Positions 7,320 to 18,100 of a stretch of 39,131 nt of DNA are shown here, piece by piece. The notes under the pieces are model-generated. The model ran no database searches. It was not told the origin of the DNA and saw only the letters and a program-made list of their open reading frames with translations. Made by a program: the position numbers and the translations under genes. This DNA is from CAXBNB01 sp040151475 (GTDB lineage: Bacteria > Bacteroidota > Bacteroidia > Cytophagales > Cyclobacteriaceae), in contig NZ_JBDKWG010000084.1 in assembly GCF_040151475.1 (NCBI RefSeq), positions 1 through 39,131 of the forward strand, given 5' to 3'. How positions within the stretch are numbered: the first letter of the stretch is position 1; the number at the start of each line of letters is the position of its first letter.

Positions 7320-9539
7320 TCACAACTTTACTGTAACACTTTCTCCTGCATAATTCCCCTGCGGCAAATCAATAGAAATTTCGCTTACCTTCTTTTTTTC
7401 ATTCCATCGGATTTGATATTGCTCTCCTTCCCTTTCCATTTTAGTCGAAATGGAAAGGTTTATTTTTCTCAATTCCCTGTTAGGGTCAGATACTGATATT
7501 TCCTTAATATTTTGCCCATCCGTTTTTAACAGAACTATACCCGGACTGTCACTAGTAAGCTTTGCATTACTGTTAAGCTGAATTTCCCCTGCCTTATAAA
7601 ACACCACCTGATACATATTTAACCTTATATGTTTGACAGCTTGGAGTTCAGGAGTATTTGATAAAATGGCTATGTTTTGTTGAGAAGTACCTTGTTCCAG
7701 TTGTGGCACTGTGGTGGCAGGCGCAACGATGTAGGCGTACGTTTCACCTCCGGGTTTTGCGCCATGATCAAGCCAGAGTTTGAATACATCCAGACTAATT
7801 TCTTCCTTTGGTGAGTCGGTTTGTTTGTTGATTTTCCACCATGATCCGGTTGCTTCGTTATTTTTAATATTGACTGTGGCTGGCTCAGGAAAGATATATC
7901 CAATCCCGTCCTGAAAAACCCAGTCTGTATTTTCATAAGCTTTTTCTCCTTTAGGAATAACTGTTTTTTTATTATTAGTCGAAATAGTGACATCATCTCT
8001 CAACAGACACTGATTGAGCGTGGTAGCAACTGAAAGGTCACTCTTAGAAGAAATCCCCGCACCCAAACACACATATTCCTGATCAAAAAAGAACCAGGAT
8101 TTTCTTGCACACAAAGGATCATGAGGGCTGTTGAAATCAAAACCCACAGCACCGTATTTCCCATCGGTAACTGCTCCTACGAAATCCGTTTTTCCCAATT
8201 TTTGAATTTCCTTTTCTGAAGGAAGCATTGGTTTTTGTAGTATAGTAGCACCCGGGATTTTCTGATAATCAAACACAGGAGCTATATCGTAATACTCGTC
8301 TCCAGTTATGGAAATATGATTGGTACCGTCTCCACGATGATGGTTGAGCAACCCTTCGCTGTTGTAAGGCACTTCCATATTATGCACTCTGGTTGAATAC
8401 ATTCTTACCGAAGTAAAAAAGTCAGGCCGTTGAAAAGTAAAATGTTCGGAATTCCAGAAAAAAGTAGCATGAGACAAAGTAGGCTTTTTCCCCTTATTTC
8501 TGATATCAGCAATTTCCTGAATTTCATCTTTACGATAATTTGTTGTAAGTAAAAGTCTTTCTGCTGTTTGAGCACTGTAAGCATGCAATGTGCCCTGGCG
8601 GCTTATACTGCGGTTTTTCGCTCCTGCATCAGGATATTTACCATAGACAGCCGTTTTACAAATACCATCCAGAAAATAATTTACCAGATGTTCCAGCTTT
8701 TCACCTGAAAATGCATACTGTGTGCCAGTTGCATAAACTGCCCATTCAACAAAAGCATCGGCATAACCCAGACCATAAGAAATAGTGTTGTTTACTGCAT
8801 CTGTCCGGTGGTGAAAACTATAATCATATTGCATGCCTCTTCCATTTGCATTTCTCGAACTAAACCCACTTTGGATGGGGCGAATACCATAGCCGTATTC
8901 CATTGCCAAACTGCTGGCAAACTTTATTTCACTTTCAATAACATTGATTACTTCGTTAAATTTTTCTGCATCATTGATAAACAAGAGATTTTTAGCGTGT
9001 ATGCCTGCTATTTTGATGCGATCACCTCCGGGACGAGCTCCGGGCGCATCTATTTGTGCCCTGCCAATCATTGGTTGTATTTTTTCAACCAAATCATCCG
9101 GCAATTCATTTCCTATTATCAACATTAAAGTGACCATAGCATTTGGTGTACCTATTTGGTTGTGCCACCAGTTTTCACAGATATAGTCGTTATCAACCCA
9201 ATGTTGCAGTGCCAGTTCCAGGGTTCTTTTTACCTTTTTGTTGCGGTAAAATCCGGAGCTTTTCTTTTTGTATGCACGTGCCAGCTTTACCTGATTCGAA
9301 AGATGGTTTCGATGTTCAAAAGCTGTTCGCGACACATCCTGATAATTAATGCCTGGCCAGGTACCATCATTGTTTATTGATTGAATCAAAGTTTCAATTT
9401 CAACGTCATCAACCTCCGGTTTCATTAATTCTTTTACCACTTTGGATCGGATGATTTCGAGATCTGTCTTTGCTAGCGAGATATGATGAAAAATCAAGAT
9501 ATTCAGAAAAATGAACATACTGGCATATAATGTTTTCAT
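7320..9539 (-). CDS. polysaccharide lyase family 8-like protein
   Basis: At 739 residues it is the size of chondroitin AC lyases. A signal peptide covers about residues 1-23. The alpha/alpha-toroid domain (about 30-370) has ENWWHNQIGTPNAM (122-135), MQYDYSFHHRTDAVNNTISY (236-255) and NRSISRQG (309-316). The central beta-sandwich has YSTRVHNME and NSEGLLNHHRGDG (393-405). Asn127, His243/244, Tyr255, Arg310/314 and Glu395 are candidates for the Asn-His-Tyr-Arg-Glu set known in PL8 (motif assignment, not alignment). PL8 enzymes beta-eliminate hyaluronan, chondroitin or xanthan; substrate here is unknown. It is the last gene of PUL1, 49 bases after the heparinase-like gene. Confidence 0.8.
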   Translation of the reverse strand: MKTLYASMFIFLNILIFHHISLAKTDLEIIRSKVVKELMKPEVDDVEIETLIQSINNDGTWPGINYQDVSRTAFEHRNHLSNQVKLARAYKKKSSGFYRNKKVKRTLELALQHWVDNDYICENWWHNQIGTPNAMVTLMLIIGNELPDDLVEKIQPMIGRAQIDAPGARPGGDRIKIAGIHAKNLLFINDAEKFNEVINVIESEIKFASSLAMEYGYGIRPIQSGFSSRNANGRGMQYDYSFHHRTDAVNNTISYGLGYADAFVEWAVYATGTQYAFSGEKLEHLVNYFLDGICKTAVYGKYPDAGAKNRSISRQGTLHAYSAQTAERLLLTTNYRKDEIQEIADIRNKGKKPTLSHATFFWNSEHFTFQRPDFFTSVRMYSTRVHNMEVPYNSEGLLNHHRGDGTNHISITGDEYYDIAPVFDYQKIPGATILQKPMLPSEKEIQKLGKTDFVGAVTDGKYGAVGFDFNSPHDPLCARKSWFFFDQEYVCLGAGISSKSDLSVATTLNQCLLRDDVTISTNNKKTVIPKGEKAYENTDWVFQDGIGYIFPEPATVNIKNNEATGSWWKINKQTDSPKEEISLDVFKLWLDHGAKPGGETYAYIVAPATTVPQLEQGTSQQNIAILSNTPELQAVKHIRLNMYQVVFYKAGEIQLNSNAKLTSDSPGIVLLKTDGQNIKEISVSDPNRELRKINLSISTKMEREGEQYQIRWNEKKKVSEISIDLPQGNYAGESVTVKL

Positions 9540-9588
9540 AAGATTTTTATTGAAGGTTAGATTATAACTAAGTTACCTATCGGAAAGA

Positions 9589-11460
9589 TCAATCTTCTGA
9601 GAGCCTGACTTTTAAATTCAAGGTACCATTTTCAACAGTCCATGCAGGAATTCTAATTTCCAGTCTTTTGAGCCCTTCTATCTGGCGATCCAATTCGAGA
9701 GGTGCAGGATCCAAAGACATCACAGAAACTGTATATTCAGGATGTGAAAGATTGTCCAGTTTTAAAGTTTTACCATCCTGTGTTAATACTGCACCACCTT
9801 TTACTACTTCCACATCGGCAGTAGTCATTAACTGCCATGTAATCATGGATGTTTTCTCTGAAACTTCTATTTGATCTTCGATTACCAATGAAACATTGCT
9901 GTCTTTCGTAAATTTTCTTTTGGCACTTTTCAATTGCCCTGCAAATGTTGGGGAAAGGTCGATCGTAGCTTCAGGTGATGTTCCTGATTTAAAATCTGTG
10001 ATGGTAGCCATACCGTCCACCACATGCAATTGGTCGTTTACAGAAATGGTACTGTGCCCAAAATTATTTTTGGTAAGCAATGTCCACCTTTCACAATCCT
10101 GACATCTTCCCCACAAATTGAAACCTGTTTTTTCCAATTCGTGATAACTCTGGTTTCCGGGATCAACCACCCACCTTACTCCATTCAATTCAAACACAAA
10201 AGAACCTCCATCCATATTCCCGTGATTTACAGTACCCCTGCCGCCTTTACCACCGAAATAATATTGTTTGGGATCATTTTTCTCTCCTGTAAATATGACT
10301 ACAGGATTAGATCCTCCACCTTTCCATGCTGTTGGAAGTGTTCCAGAGGTCTCTTTTTTAAATTGCGATAGCCATACAAGACCAGCTCCGTCCAGCCGTC
10401 TTAATTCACCTATATCTTCTGCTGGCCTGAGGAAACGGTCTTTTTCATAAAAAGCTTCCTTTCCTGTTTTAGTAGCAAACCAGGCAAGGGTCACGTCTCC
10501 ATTGTCGCTCCTCTTGTCACCACAATCAGCAAAATTGTAATACCAGCCGGAAGGAGCATTCATCAGCACTTTAAACACTGCGCTCTCTTGAAACGCAGGA
10601 TAATCTGCCAAACCAAAATCGGTTCCGAAAGCACTTTCAAACATAGCTACTGTAGTAACAGAAAAGCTGGTGCCGTAAGTCCAATAAGTCGAGCCCTCGG
10701 GATACACCCCATCAGGGCCGTATTCTACCAAAGCATGCGGCATACCGTCCAATGCCCGACTGATAGTTTGTGCTGCCAATTCAGGGTCTTTTTCTGCTAT
10801 GGCTATGGAAGCTGCTATCATTCCCCCATGACACACCTGATTCCAGTTGTTGGTGCCATTGACCCACCCGGTGTTTCCTTCTTTGTTATAACTGGGTTTA
10901 ATACCCTTTTCTATTAAGGCATTAATAGCCAGGTCTATAGTAGGTTTTGGTAAATTGCCGGCAGTCCAATCAAGCGCAAAAGCAACAGCCATAGACATTT
11001 CTGCTACATCCAGGTAGTGAGAGGGATTCCAGTCAGAAAAATTGCATACTGCCAATACTTCTCCATTGATTCTCTCTAATATTTTCGGGTCTTTTTCTAT
11101 TCGATAAACCATGCCGAGCATATTAATACGGTAAAGCATTTTCCTGGATACAGACAGCAACCTCCTACCCGTTTTTATTCTTTCAAGAAATGGTTCTTTT
11201 TGTATTTCAATAGCATTGAGTTGAATCGCTTTATACATATTCTGTACTACAGGGTCAGATTTAAGTTTGCTTTTCAGGTTTTTCTCAATCTGGCTGTTTA
11301 AAACCAACCTTGGCTGAGATTTCCTGAGTTTGCTTTTCAAGAACCTGACCGTCATGGGGTTTTCCAACTTTGGAATGTCCTCATCTGCCAATACATTTTT
11401 GGGCAAAACCAGTACAATACAAAGAAAAAAGAGAAACAAGTAGCCAATTTTAGTTTTCAT
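9589..11460 (-). CDS. heparinase II/III family protein, probable polysaccharide lyase
   Basis: Read from the ATG at 11460 (623 residues), which gives a good signal peptide (KIGYLFLFFLCIVLVLPKNV). A longer frame from a TTG at 11505 overlaps the previous stop and puts 15 polar residues ahead of the signal, so I rejected it. The N-terminal alpha/alpha toroid includes NGTNNWNQVCHGG (201-213) and GVYPEGSTYWTYGTSF (251-266). The C-terminal beta-sheet domain starts at the conserved GRGTVNHGNMDGGSFVFELN (408 on) with His413. Asn205/His211, Tyr259 and His413 fit the Asn/His-Tyr-His pattern of PL12/15/17/21-type lyases. Exact family and substrate are uncertain. It follows the BNR-4 gene in the PUL1 operon. 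Confidence 0.75.
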   Translation of the reverse strand: MKTKIGYLFLFFLCIVLVLPKNVLADEDIPKLENPMTVRFLKSKLRKSQPRLVLNSQIEKNLKSKLKSDPVVQNMYKAIQLNAIEIQKEPFLERIKTGRRLLSVSRKMLYRINMLGMVYRIEKDPKILERINGEVLAVCNFSDWNPSHYLDVAEMSMAVAFALDWTAGNLPKPTIDLAINALIEKGIKPSYNKEGNTGWVNGTNNWNQVCHGGMIAASIAIAEKDPELAAQTISRALDGMPHALVEYGPDGVYPEGSTYWTYGTSFSVTTVAMFESAFGTDFGLADYPAFQESAVFKVLMNAPSGWYYNFADCGDKRSDNGDVTLAWFATKTGKEAFYEKDRFLRPAEDIGELRRLDGAGLVWLSQFKKETSGTLPTAWKGGGSNPVVIFTGEKNDPKQYYFGGKGGRGTVNHGNMDGGSFVFELNGVRWVVDPGNQSYHELEKTGFNLWGRCQDCERWTLLTKNNFGHSTISVNDQLHVVDGMATITDFKSGTSPEATIDLSPTFAGQLKSAKRKFTKDSNVSLVIEDQIEVSEKTSMITWQLMTTADVEVVKGGAVLTQDGKTLKLDNLSHPEYTVSVMSLDPAPLELDRQIEGLKRLEIRIPAWTVENGTLNLKVRLSED

Positions 11461-11501
11461 AGTGATATAGTTTATTGATTGAATAGCATATGTTTTATTT
11501 G

Positions 11502-12920
11502 TCAATTTATTTTGAGAGGTTCTTCAAAATCATTTTCCATTTCATAAGGTAGTTTCCAGATATTGCCTTCAAAATCCCCAAAATACAATTCTGATTTACT
11601 CAGTTTGTGAGAGTCTCCATCTGACCAGAAAAAGCAAAAAGGTGCTTTGTAGTTAATTGGCCTCCTGACATAGCTGTGACTCAGTTTACTGTTACTTGTA
11701 AGTATCCTGGTTTTTTTCCACTTCTTTCCTCTATTGTTAGATTGCCATATAGCCAGTTCACCACCTACACCATAATCTTGAGAACCTGGCTCAGTGGGGC
11801 CGACTACTTTCCAATTTTTACCTTCAATAAAAATACTGCCCATGTCATAGTTATGATCCGATGTAGTAATCAAATTGGTTTGCCAATTCTTACCATCCCA
11901 GTTGGTCACGCACCATTCATAAGGGGTACTTTTTGGTCCCGGCTCATGCCCCTTGCTTCTAATGTAAAGACATAATGGATTCCCGTTTCTATCAAAGCCC
12001 ATGTCTTTCAGGTATATGTTGTTTCCTTTGGTTTGATAATCTATTACCCTCGCCTTACTGTCTCTATATATCAGTGGGGTATTCAGTATTTCGCCAGTTA
12101 CAGTAGTCCATATTTTAGCAAAATCAGTAGTTTGCACATAATATAAATCGGTGCGTTTATCTACATTTCCATTAGGGTGACGATTGAAAAAAGTACCTAC
12201 TTTGTTTTTCCCATCGCTTAGGCTGGTCTGGTAATGACCTGACTTTTCTCCCTGGTTGACTGGAATTGCCGCCAGTAACTTGTCCTCCGACCATTCCATT
12301 CCGTCTTTACTTGTTTCATAGTACAGTTGTCGAACTCCTGTGTATTTTGTAAATAAATGAAGAAACCCGTCCTTTGTATGCCAGGGTTGAGGGTATGTAA
12401 ATTCTTCTGTCGAAATCAATTCGAATGTATTAATGTCATAAGGCCTGGTACTTTTAAATTTTAACCCGGGACGCTTATTTCCCCTGCCACTCACAAATAC
12501 CCAGATATACCCATCAGGATCAATAGACAATGAAGGATTGTCATGAGGGTCATCCACTCCATTTTTATCATACACTAAAGTTGGCTTAGATACCAAACCC
12601 GTTACATGATTGAATTCACCAATCATACATTGCAGGTGCCTTTGATCGACATCAATGGTGCCGCCGTAAACGAAAAATGTTTTATTGACTTTTTCTGCAT
12701 AGATCGCCAATGGAGTATGTTTGGCAGTATAAGTGGAAAGGGCTCCACTGTATTTATCACCGTATTCATATTTTTGATTCAGTTCGAACCAAATGCCTTT
12801 ATACCCATCTGACTTTATATTTCCGGCTTTTTCTTGTGCTTTAGATGAAAATCCTGAAACCAGGAGAAATAAACAAAACAGATTTGTAATTATATGGATT
12901 GAATTATTCATTCTTTTCAT
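11502..12920 (-). CDS. BNR-4 repeat beta-propeller protein, ulvan-lyase-like (PL24/PL25-related)
   Basis: The 472-residue protein has a signal peptide (about 1-28) and then a propeller of BNR_4 type: YKGIWFELNQKYEYGDKYSG (40-59), LSTYTAKHTPLAIYAEKVNK (61-80), TFFVYGGT, DDPHDNPSLSIDPDGYIWVF (123-142), FTYPQPWHTKDG. Some BNR_4 propellers (PL24, PL25) are ulvan lyases with catalytic His residues; His126 sits in the conserved DPHDNP. Where I would expect a second His about 20 residues later, the sequence has SGRGNKRPG (Arg146), so activity may differ. It is the first enzyme gene of PUL1 after susD, separated by a 454-base spacer that holds an inverted-repeat element. Confidence 0.65.
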   Translation of the reverse strand: MKRMNNSIHIITNLFCLFLLVSGFSSKAQEKAGNIKSDGYKGIWFELNQKYEYGDKYSGALSTYTAKHTPLAIYAEKVNKTFFVYGGTIDVDQRHLQCMIGEFNHVTGLVSKPTLVYDKNGVDDPHDNPSLSIDPDGYIWVFVSGRGNKRPGLKFKSTRPYDINTFELISTEEFTYPQPWHTKDGFLHLFTKYTGVRQLYYETSKDGMEWSEDKLLAAIPVNQGEKSGHYQTSLSDGKNKVGTFFNRHPNGNVDKRTDLYYVQTTDFAKIWTTVTGEILNTPLIYRDSKARVIDYQTKGNNIYLKDMGFDRNGNPLCLYIRSKGHEPGPKSTPYEWCVTNWDGKNWQTNLITTSDHNYDMGSIFIEGKNWKVVGPTEPGSQDYGVGGELAIWQSNNRGKKWKKTRILTSNSKLSHSYVRRPINYKAPFCFFWSDGDSHKLSKSELYFGDFEGNIWKLPYEMENDFEEPLKIN

Positions 12921-13175
12921 CTAAATAATAATTACTTCTTTGCGATAGTATCCGGACACCTCACTTAAAAATCATGCGAGATGAAATATAAAAGATACAA
13001 CAAATCAGTGGAAGTATATACTTCACAAAAAATCTTTAATCATCGGGGAGAAGAGCATTGTTTGGTACTCTTCAGAAGGGTTAATATTTAACTCAGAAAT
13101 TATAATTATTAATTCTAAGTTATTTCAATTCACAAGATAAATCAATTGTTAATGCACATATATATTTATATAAAC

Positions 13176-13360
13176 AAAAAAAGAGGCTGTCTCAAAAGTT
13201 AAACAGTTGCCGGACTCCTGACTGCCGTTAGGCAAGTTGTTCCGGCATCCCTTTGGAAACGCAGCAATAGCTGTTTCCAGGACAGATCCCGGAATACCTG
13301 TCTGACTGTCGTCAGACAGGTATTCCGGGAATTATTTAACTTTTGAGACAGCTTCTTTTT
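13176..13360. mobile_element. MITE-like inverted-repeat element inside PUL1
   Basis: Terminal inverted repeats at 13178-13203 and 13335-13360 match at 25 of 26 positions and include CTGTCTCAAAAGTTAAA, which resembles insertion-sequence ends. No transposase fits in the 183 bases. The inside is highly folded: a perfect 19-bp stem at 13288-13306/13311-13329 with a 4-base loop, and smaller stems (GGAAAC/GTTTCC, GCCGGA/TCCGGC). TAAAC at 13171-13175 and 13360-13364 could be a target duplication, though short. The remaining spacer 12921-13170 shows no gene. In the minus-strand transcript this lies between susD and the enzyme genes. Confidence 0.6.
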
Positions 13361-13374
13361 AAACTATTTACCTG

Positions 13375-15171
13375 TTATTCAATCCATCCAGGATTTTGTC
13401 CCAGATTAGGGTTTTGGGATATAGCATCTATCGGTATTGGCCACAAATAATGCTTGCTTTCATCAAATACAGGTGTTTCATAAGAAGTACCTTTGTAAAC
13501 GTCAAGATAATCTACTCCATCTATTGTTGACGTTAGCACACTGGCATCTCCATCGGGATCAAACCGTGCTTTTGCAGCAGCATCCCAACGCATACCGTAA
13601 TCCCTGACCTCCAATTTCTTGCCTTGTTTCCAACGTCTCAGGTCATTGTAACGAAAACCTTCCATAAACAATTCCACCCTTCTTTCACGACGTATTTCAG
13701 CAAGTACAGCAGAAATACCATCACTGGCATATTTAGGATCCATGGGAGGATTGGCATCCAGATGAGGCATACCTACCCGGTCACGAAGCAGGTTGATACT
13801 GATATCCAAATCCGCTTGTGAGATGATTCCTCCACCTAATTCAGCTTTGGCTTCAGCATAGTTTAGCAAAGCTTCAGCAAATCGCAGTACAATCGCAGGA
13901 GTAGTAGAAGAATTATAAGATGCATAAGAAGCAACTACTTCGAAGTTCTTAATGATATGATAACCTGTGTAACTGGACTGCCCACCTGGCATTCCCTGAA
14001 TACGTGGATAGGCATAGGCATCAAAGGGGTGATTCCCATACTGATATACCTGCTGATCCTCAGGATGAAGTACGGTTTGTCTTAGTCTTGGATCACGATT
14101 TTCAAACACATTTTCATATACCGCATCTCCAAGGTATAAGCCTGACAAGGTGATAGGCTGACCATCAGTACACAAATAATCCTCTACCATACTTTTGGTA
14201 GCACCACCATTATACCCTTTATGATAATTGAGTGCATGATTGGTAAAAATACCAGCTTCATACCTTCTCCAATAGAGTACTTCAGGGTTTCCTGACAAAT
14301 CGGTCAAACGGTGCAGTTCATTATATGCAGTGGCAGGATTACCACTCTGATAAAGTGAATAAGGACCATCATCCATCAACTCCTTAGAAGCATTTGCAGA
14401 AGCAGTCAACCATGCATCGGCACCAGTCAATCCGTGATACTTTCTCCAGGTACCTTCAAACAAAGCCACTCTTGACAATACCAACAATGCTCCCCAACGG
14501 TTGATTCTACCAGGGGCGTTTCCATCACCCCAATCACTCGGAATGTTTGCCACAGCGAAATTCAGATCTTCCAACACCTTGCCCATAACTAAGTCACGAT
14601 CATCCCGCTCTCCATTCAATATTTCGTCATCATCCACATTCAACTCATGATCTACCCATTGGACATTACCAAATTTGGATACTTTGTCGGCATAAAACCA
14701 GCCCCTCAACAAACGTGCTTCCCCAATGTATTTGTTTCTTACCTCATCTAAAACATCAGCCTTTCCATAATTGTCCAAACCAACATTGACGGCTCTGAGA
14801 AAATTCCATCCCTTGTATCCGAAAAGTTCCGGACTGTTTGGAATAGAGTGTTTTCCGGCACGCTTTTTGGCATAAAAATCTTGCCTGGAATGACGTGGAG
14901 CAGTATTATCAGACCAACCATCTTGAAAAATGAATCCCCTGCTTTGGCTATCAAACCCTTCATCGTGCCCGACCAACATAGGCACATTGTCTTCATTTCG
15001 TGCAAGATGGTAAATACTATTGTTGTACACCACTAAATCATTTTCTGTATTCCAAAAGGATTCTGTACTGATTTTATCTAATGGAGATTCTTCCAAAAAC
15101 TCATCGTTGCAACTGAAGGACAGTAGTGCTGCAATGACTACCATAAATATTTTTACTATATAATTTTTCAT
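13375..15171 (-). CDS. RagB/SusD family glycan-binding outer-membrane lipoprotein
   Basis: The 598-residue protein has a lipoprotein signal ending LLSFSC (lipidated Cys21), then CNDEFLEESPLDKISTESFW, the usual SusD N-terminus. The middle is TPR-like, with VRNKYIGEARLLRGWFYADK and the conserved LRFAEALLNYAEAKAELGG. The C-terminus has IRRERRVELFMEGFRYNDLRRW and ends in the family-typical LWPIPIDAISQNPNLGQNPGW. It sits on the cell surface as the lid of the SusC pore and binds oligosaccharide. It follows susC by 21 bases, so the two are co-translated partners of PUL1. Confidence 0.95.
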   Translation of the reverse strand: MKNYIVKIFMVVIAALLSFSCNDEFLEESPLDKISTESFWNTENDLVVYNNSIYHLARNEDNVPMLVGHDEGFDSQSRGFIFQDGWSDNTAPRHSRQDFYAKKRAGKHSIPNSPELFGYKGWNFLRAVNVGLDNYGKADVLDEVRNKYIGEARLLRGWFYADKVSKFGNVQWVDHELNVDDDEILNGERDDRDLVMGKVLEDLNFAVANIPSDWGDGNAPGRINRWGALLVLSRVALFEGTWRKYHGLTGADAWLTASANASKELMDDGPYSLYQSGNPATAYNELHRLTDLSGNPEVLYWRRYEAGIFTNHALNYHKGYNGGATKSMVEDYLCTDGQPITLSGLYLGDAVYENVFENRDPRLRQTVLHPEDQQVYQYGNHPFDAYAYPRIQGMPGGQSSYTGYHIIKNFEVVASYASYNSSTTPAIVLRFAEALLNYAEAKAELGGGIISQADLDISINLLRDRVGMPHLDANPPMDPKYASDGISAVLAEIRRERRVELFMEGFRYNDLRRWKQGKKLEVRDYGMRWDAAAKARFDPDGDASVLTSTIDGVDYLDVYKGTSYETPVFDESKHYLWPIPIDAISQNPNLGQNPGWIE

Positions 15172-15192
15172 TTTGTTTTCCTTTAAAAGTTA

Positions 15193-18100
15193 CTAAAATG
15201 ATACTTTCAAGCCCAACGAATAGATACGTTGTTTGTAATATTCCTGAGTTAAAGTAGGCCTTACTTCCGGATCAAGTGGCTTACGCATATTTGTGAATTC
15301 GAACAAATTCATTCCAGACACATATACTGATGCACTAGACATACCTATCTTGCTTGTAACGGTCTCAGGAATGTTGTAATTCAACGTTAAATTTTTCAAA
15401 CGAATGTAAGAACCATCCTGAACATAGCGGCTTTGAGGTTGCACATTTTGTTTGGTATTTGTTGAAATATGCGGTGCAGGAAAGTAAGCATCCCTATTGG
15501 TTTCACTCCAGGTATCCGTGATGTAGTAATTTTCTACATGACCTGCATTGAATGGGTAAAATGCCACCCAATTGTCATTTGGTGGCCAGTATTGGTACTG
15601 CATCACTCCCTGAAAAAACATAGTCAATGAAAACCCTTTATAACCAACATTGCCAGTAATTCCAAAATTACCTCTTGGACGTTCGTAAGCTATGATCTGC
15701 TGATCTCCCGGATCATCCAAAGTATTGCTTCCTTTAGAAATAATACCATCTCCATTCAAATCTGCATACTTTATATCACCAGGTCTCCAATTGGCACCAT
15801 CTGGTATTTGAGACTGATCAGGGGCATTGTCAATTTCATCCTGGGTCTGGAAGATGCCTTCGGTAACATATCCCCATCTCTCACCAATGATTTGCCCAAC
15901 ATAACGCTCGTCGAGAGAACCTGTAGGGTTGTCGTATTTCGTGATTTCAGCTTTGGAATCTGCCAATGCCAATGTTATTCCGTAATTCCAGTTGGAATTG
16001 ATTCTGGTTCTCCAAGTGGCTGAAATCTCCCAACCACTGGTTTTTAAATCTGCAGCATTGGCACGAGGTGCATCTGTACCCAGAATATCGGGTAAGTCAA
16101 CATTTGTTAACATATCCTTGGTTTCTCTGGTGTATAAGTCAAAAGTAAAGTCTAATCGATTGTTCAACATCGTGAAGTCAAGACCCAGATTTTTACTGGT
16201 TACAGACTCCCAGGTAAGTGTGGGACTAACAAGCCCTGCAGCAGACACATAAGGGGATCTTGCTCCAGATGAAAACATATAAGGTGACGAATTTGATCCT
16301 AAGGTTGCTATTGCCGGATAGTAATCCGGAACACTCTCACCATCTACAGTTTTGAATAATAATTGATTACCCAAAGTACCATAAGACAATCTTAGCTTCA
16401 GGTTATCCAACCAACTGGAAGTTTCACTCATGAATGATTCATTGGAAATTCTCCATGCAGCAGAAAAAGATGGAAAAAATCCAAATCTATCGTTGGTAGG
16501 AAACCTGGAAGTACCATCATAACGACCATTAAGTTCAACAAGATATCTATCTTTGTAGCTATAGTTGAATCTATAGACTACTCCTCGTATTGACACAGCT
16601 TCTTTACCTCCATTTGTTATTTGACTACCAGTGGTAGCGTTCAAATCTGTAATATTTGGCGTAATCAAACTAAACGCCTGAGCACTAATGTATTTGTACC
16701 TACCCCATTCCTGATTAAATCCTATCATGGCTTTGATGTAGTGTCCATCATTGTTGTCAATGGTATAGTCTGCATAAGTATTTACTACATAATATTGATC
16801 ATTATCAGAGCGGTTTAAAATGTAATCTGTTGCACTGAATCCATTACCTATTATTAAATTGGCCAAATCAAAATTATCAATTACATCAACTTTGCTCCTT
16901 ACATCTTGTGCATCCCTGTGCGTGTAGTTAACTGAAAATTCTCCTCTGATGTTCAATCCCTTAATTGGGCTGATAGATGCTCCCTGAGTCAAAATAATGT
17001 CATTTCTATCCCAGGTATCGCGACCACCTTGTTCGAGATAAGGAAGGAAGTTTACACTTGCAAAATGCATACCCTGATACTGAGCATAATCATCATGATC
17101 CCCGGGGGTCAAGTAATAATCCAGATCTGGGAATGAAATGGGGTTAAGAGGGTTTACTCTGGCGAAAGTATTGATATTGACATCCCAGTTATAAAAATGA
17201 GGTTTGTTACTTTTCTCTGTGGTAACAAGTGCTCTTGAGTCCAGTTTTAACCAATCATTGATTTTAACATCTCCTTTGATCAAAGCATTGTATCGTTTGA
17301 AACTCTCATTTTTATCTTTGTTTTTCAGGTAACCATCCTTGTTGAGATAACCTATTGAAACATAATAAGAAGATTTGTCTGTAGCACCTGAAATGGTCAT
17401 GTCATAACGCTGTTGTGGAGAATAATCTGCCAAAACCTTGTTCTGATAGTCATTGAATCCATAAAACCTGAGATTTCCATTATATACTCCCCAGGCATTC
17501 TCTTCTGTGGGATTCTCACTGTACCTTTTAGTGCCATCAATCATATCCTGATCAAACCCATCACTTCCATTCGTGCGTTGATTAGCCAACATTCTCGCTT
17601 GTACATATTTATATGGATCGGTTACCGGGTCAACAAACATGATAGGCTTTGCTGCTGCATAATCTGCCCCAAAAGTCACCTTCATTTTACCGTCTTTTCC
17701 TTTCTTGGTTTCGACCAATACCACACCAAAAGCAGCTCTGGCACCATATACGGCTGCTGCCGCAGCATCTTTCAAAACACTAATGCTGGCTATATCATTA
17801 GGATTCAATTTGTTAAGATCCATAGGCACCCCATCTACAAGAACCAAAGGAGCCCCACCATTGATGGATTCATATCCTCTAATATTGAACTCAATAGCTG
17901 CAGCCGGATCACCATTTCTGATATCAACATTTAGGTTTGGAATAACACCCTGCAATCCCTGTCCAACACTTACAATTGGTCTATTGTTAAGAACATCCCC
18001 ATTAACAGCAGCTACTGAACCTGTAAGGTTGGTTTTTTTCTGAGTACCATAACCTACTACTACGATTTCTTCTAACTGCTGAGCATCAAGTTCCATAGTC

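Noticed and set aside
9143..9380. Overlapping plus-strand open frames opposite the PL8-like gene
   Set aside because: They mirror codon periodicity of the PL8-like gene and contain no recognisable motifs.
11461..11505. N-terminal extension of the heparinase-like protein from a TTG at 11505
   Set aside because: The TTG overlaps the preceding stop codon, and the extension would bury the signal peptide; the ATG at 11460 is better.
17413..17934. Open frame of 173 codons on the plus strand, opposite susC of PUL1
   Set aside because: It is antisense to an unmistakable SusC reading frame, shows no domain and has a composition dictated by the opposite strand.
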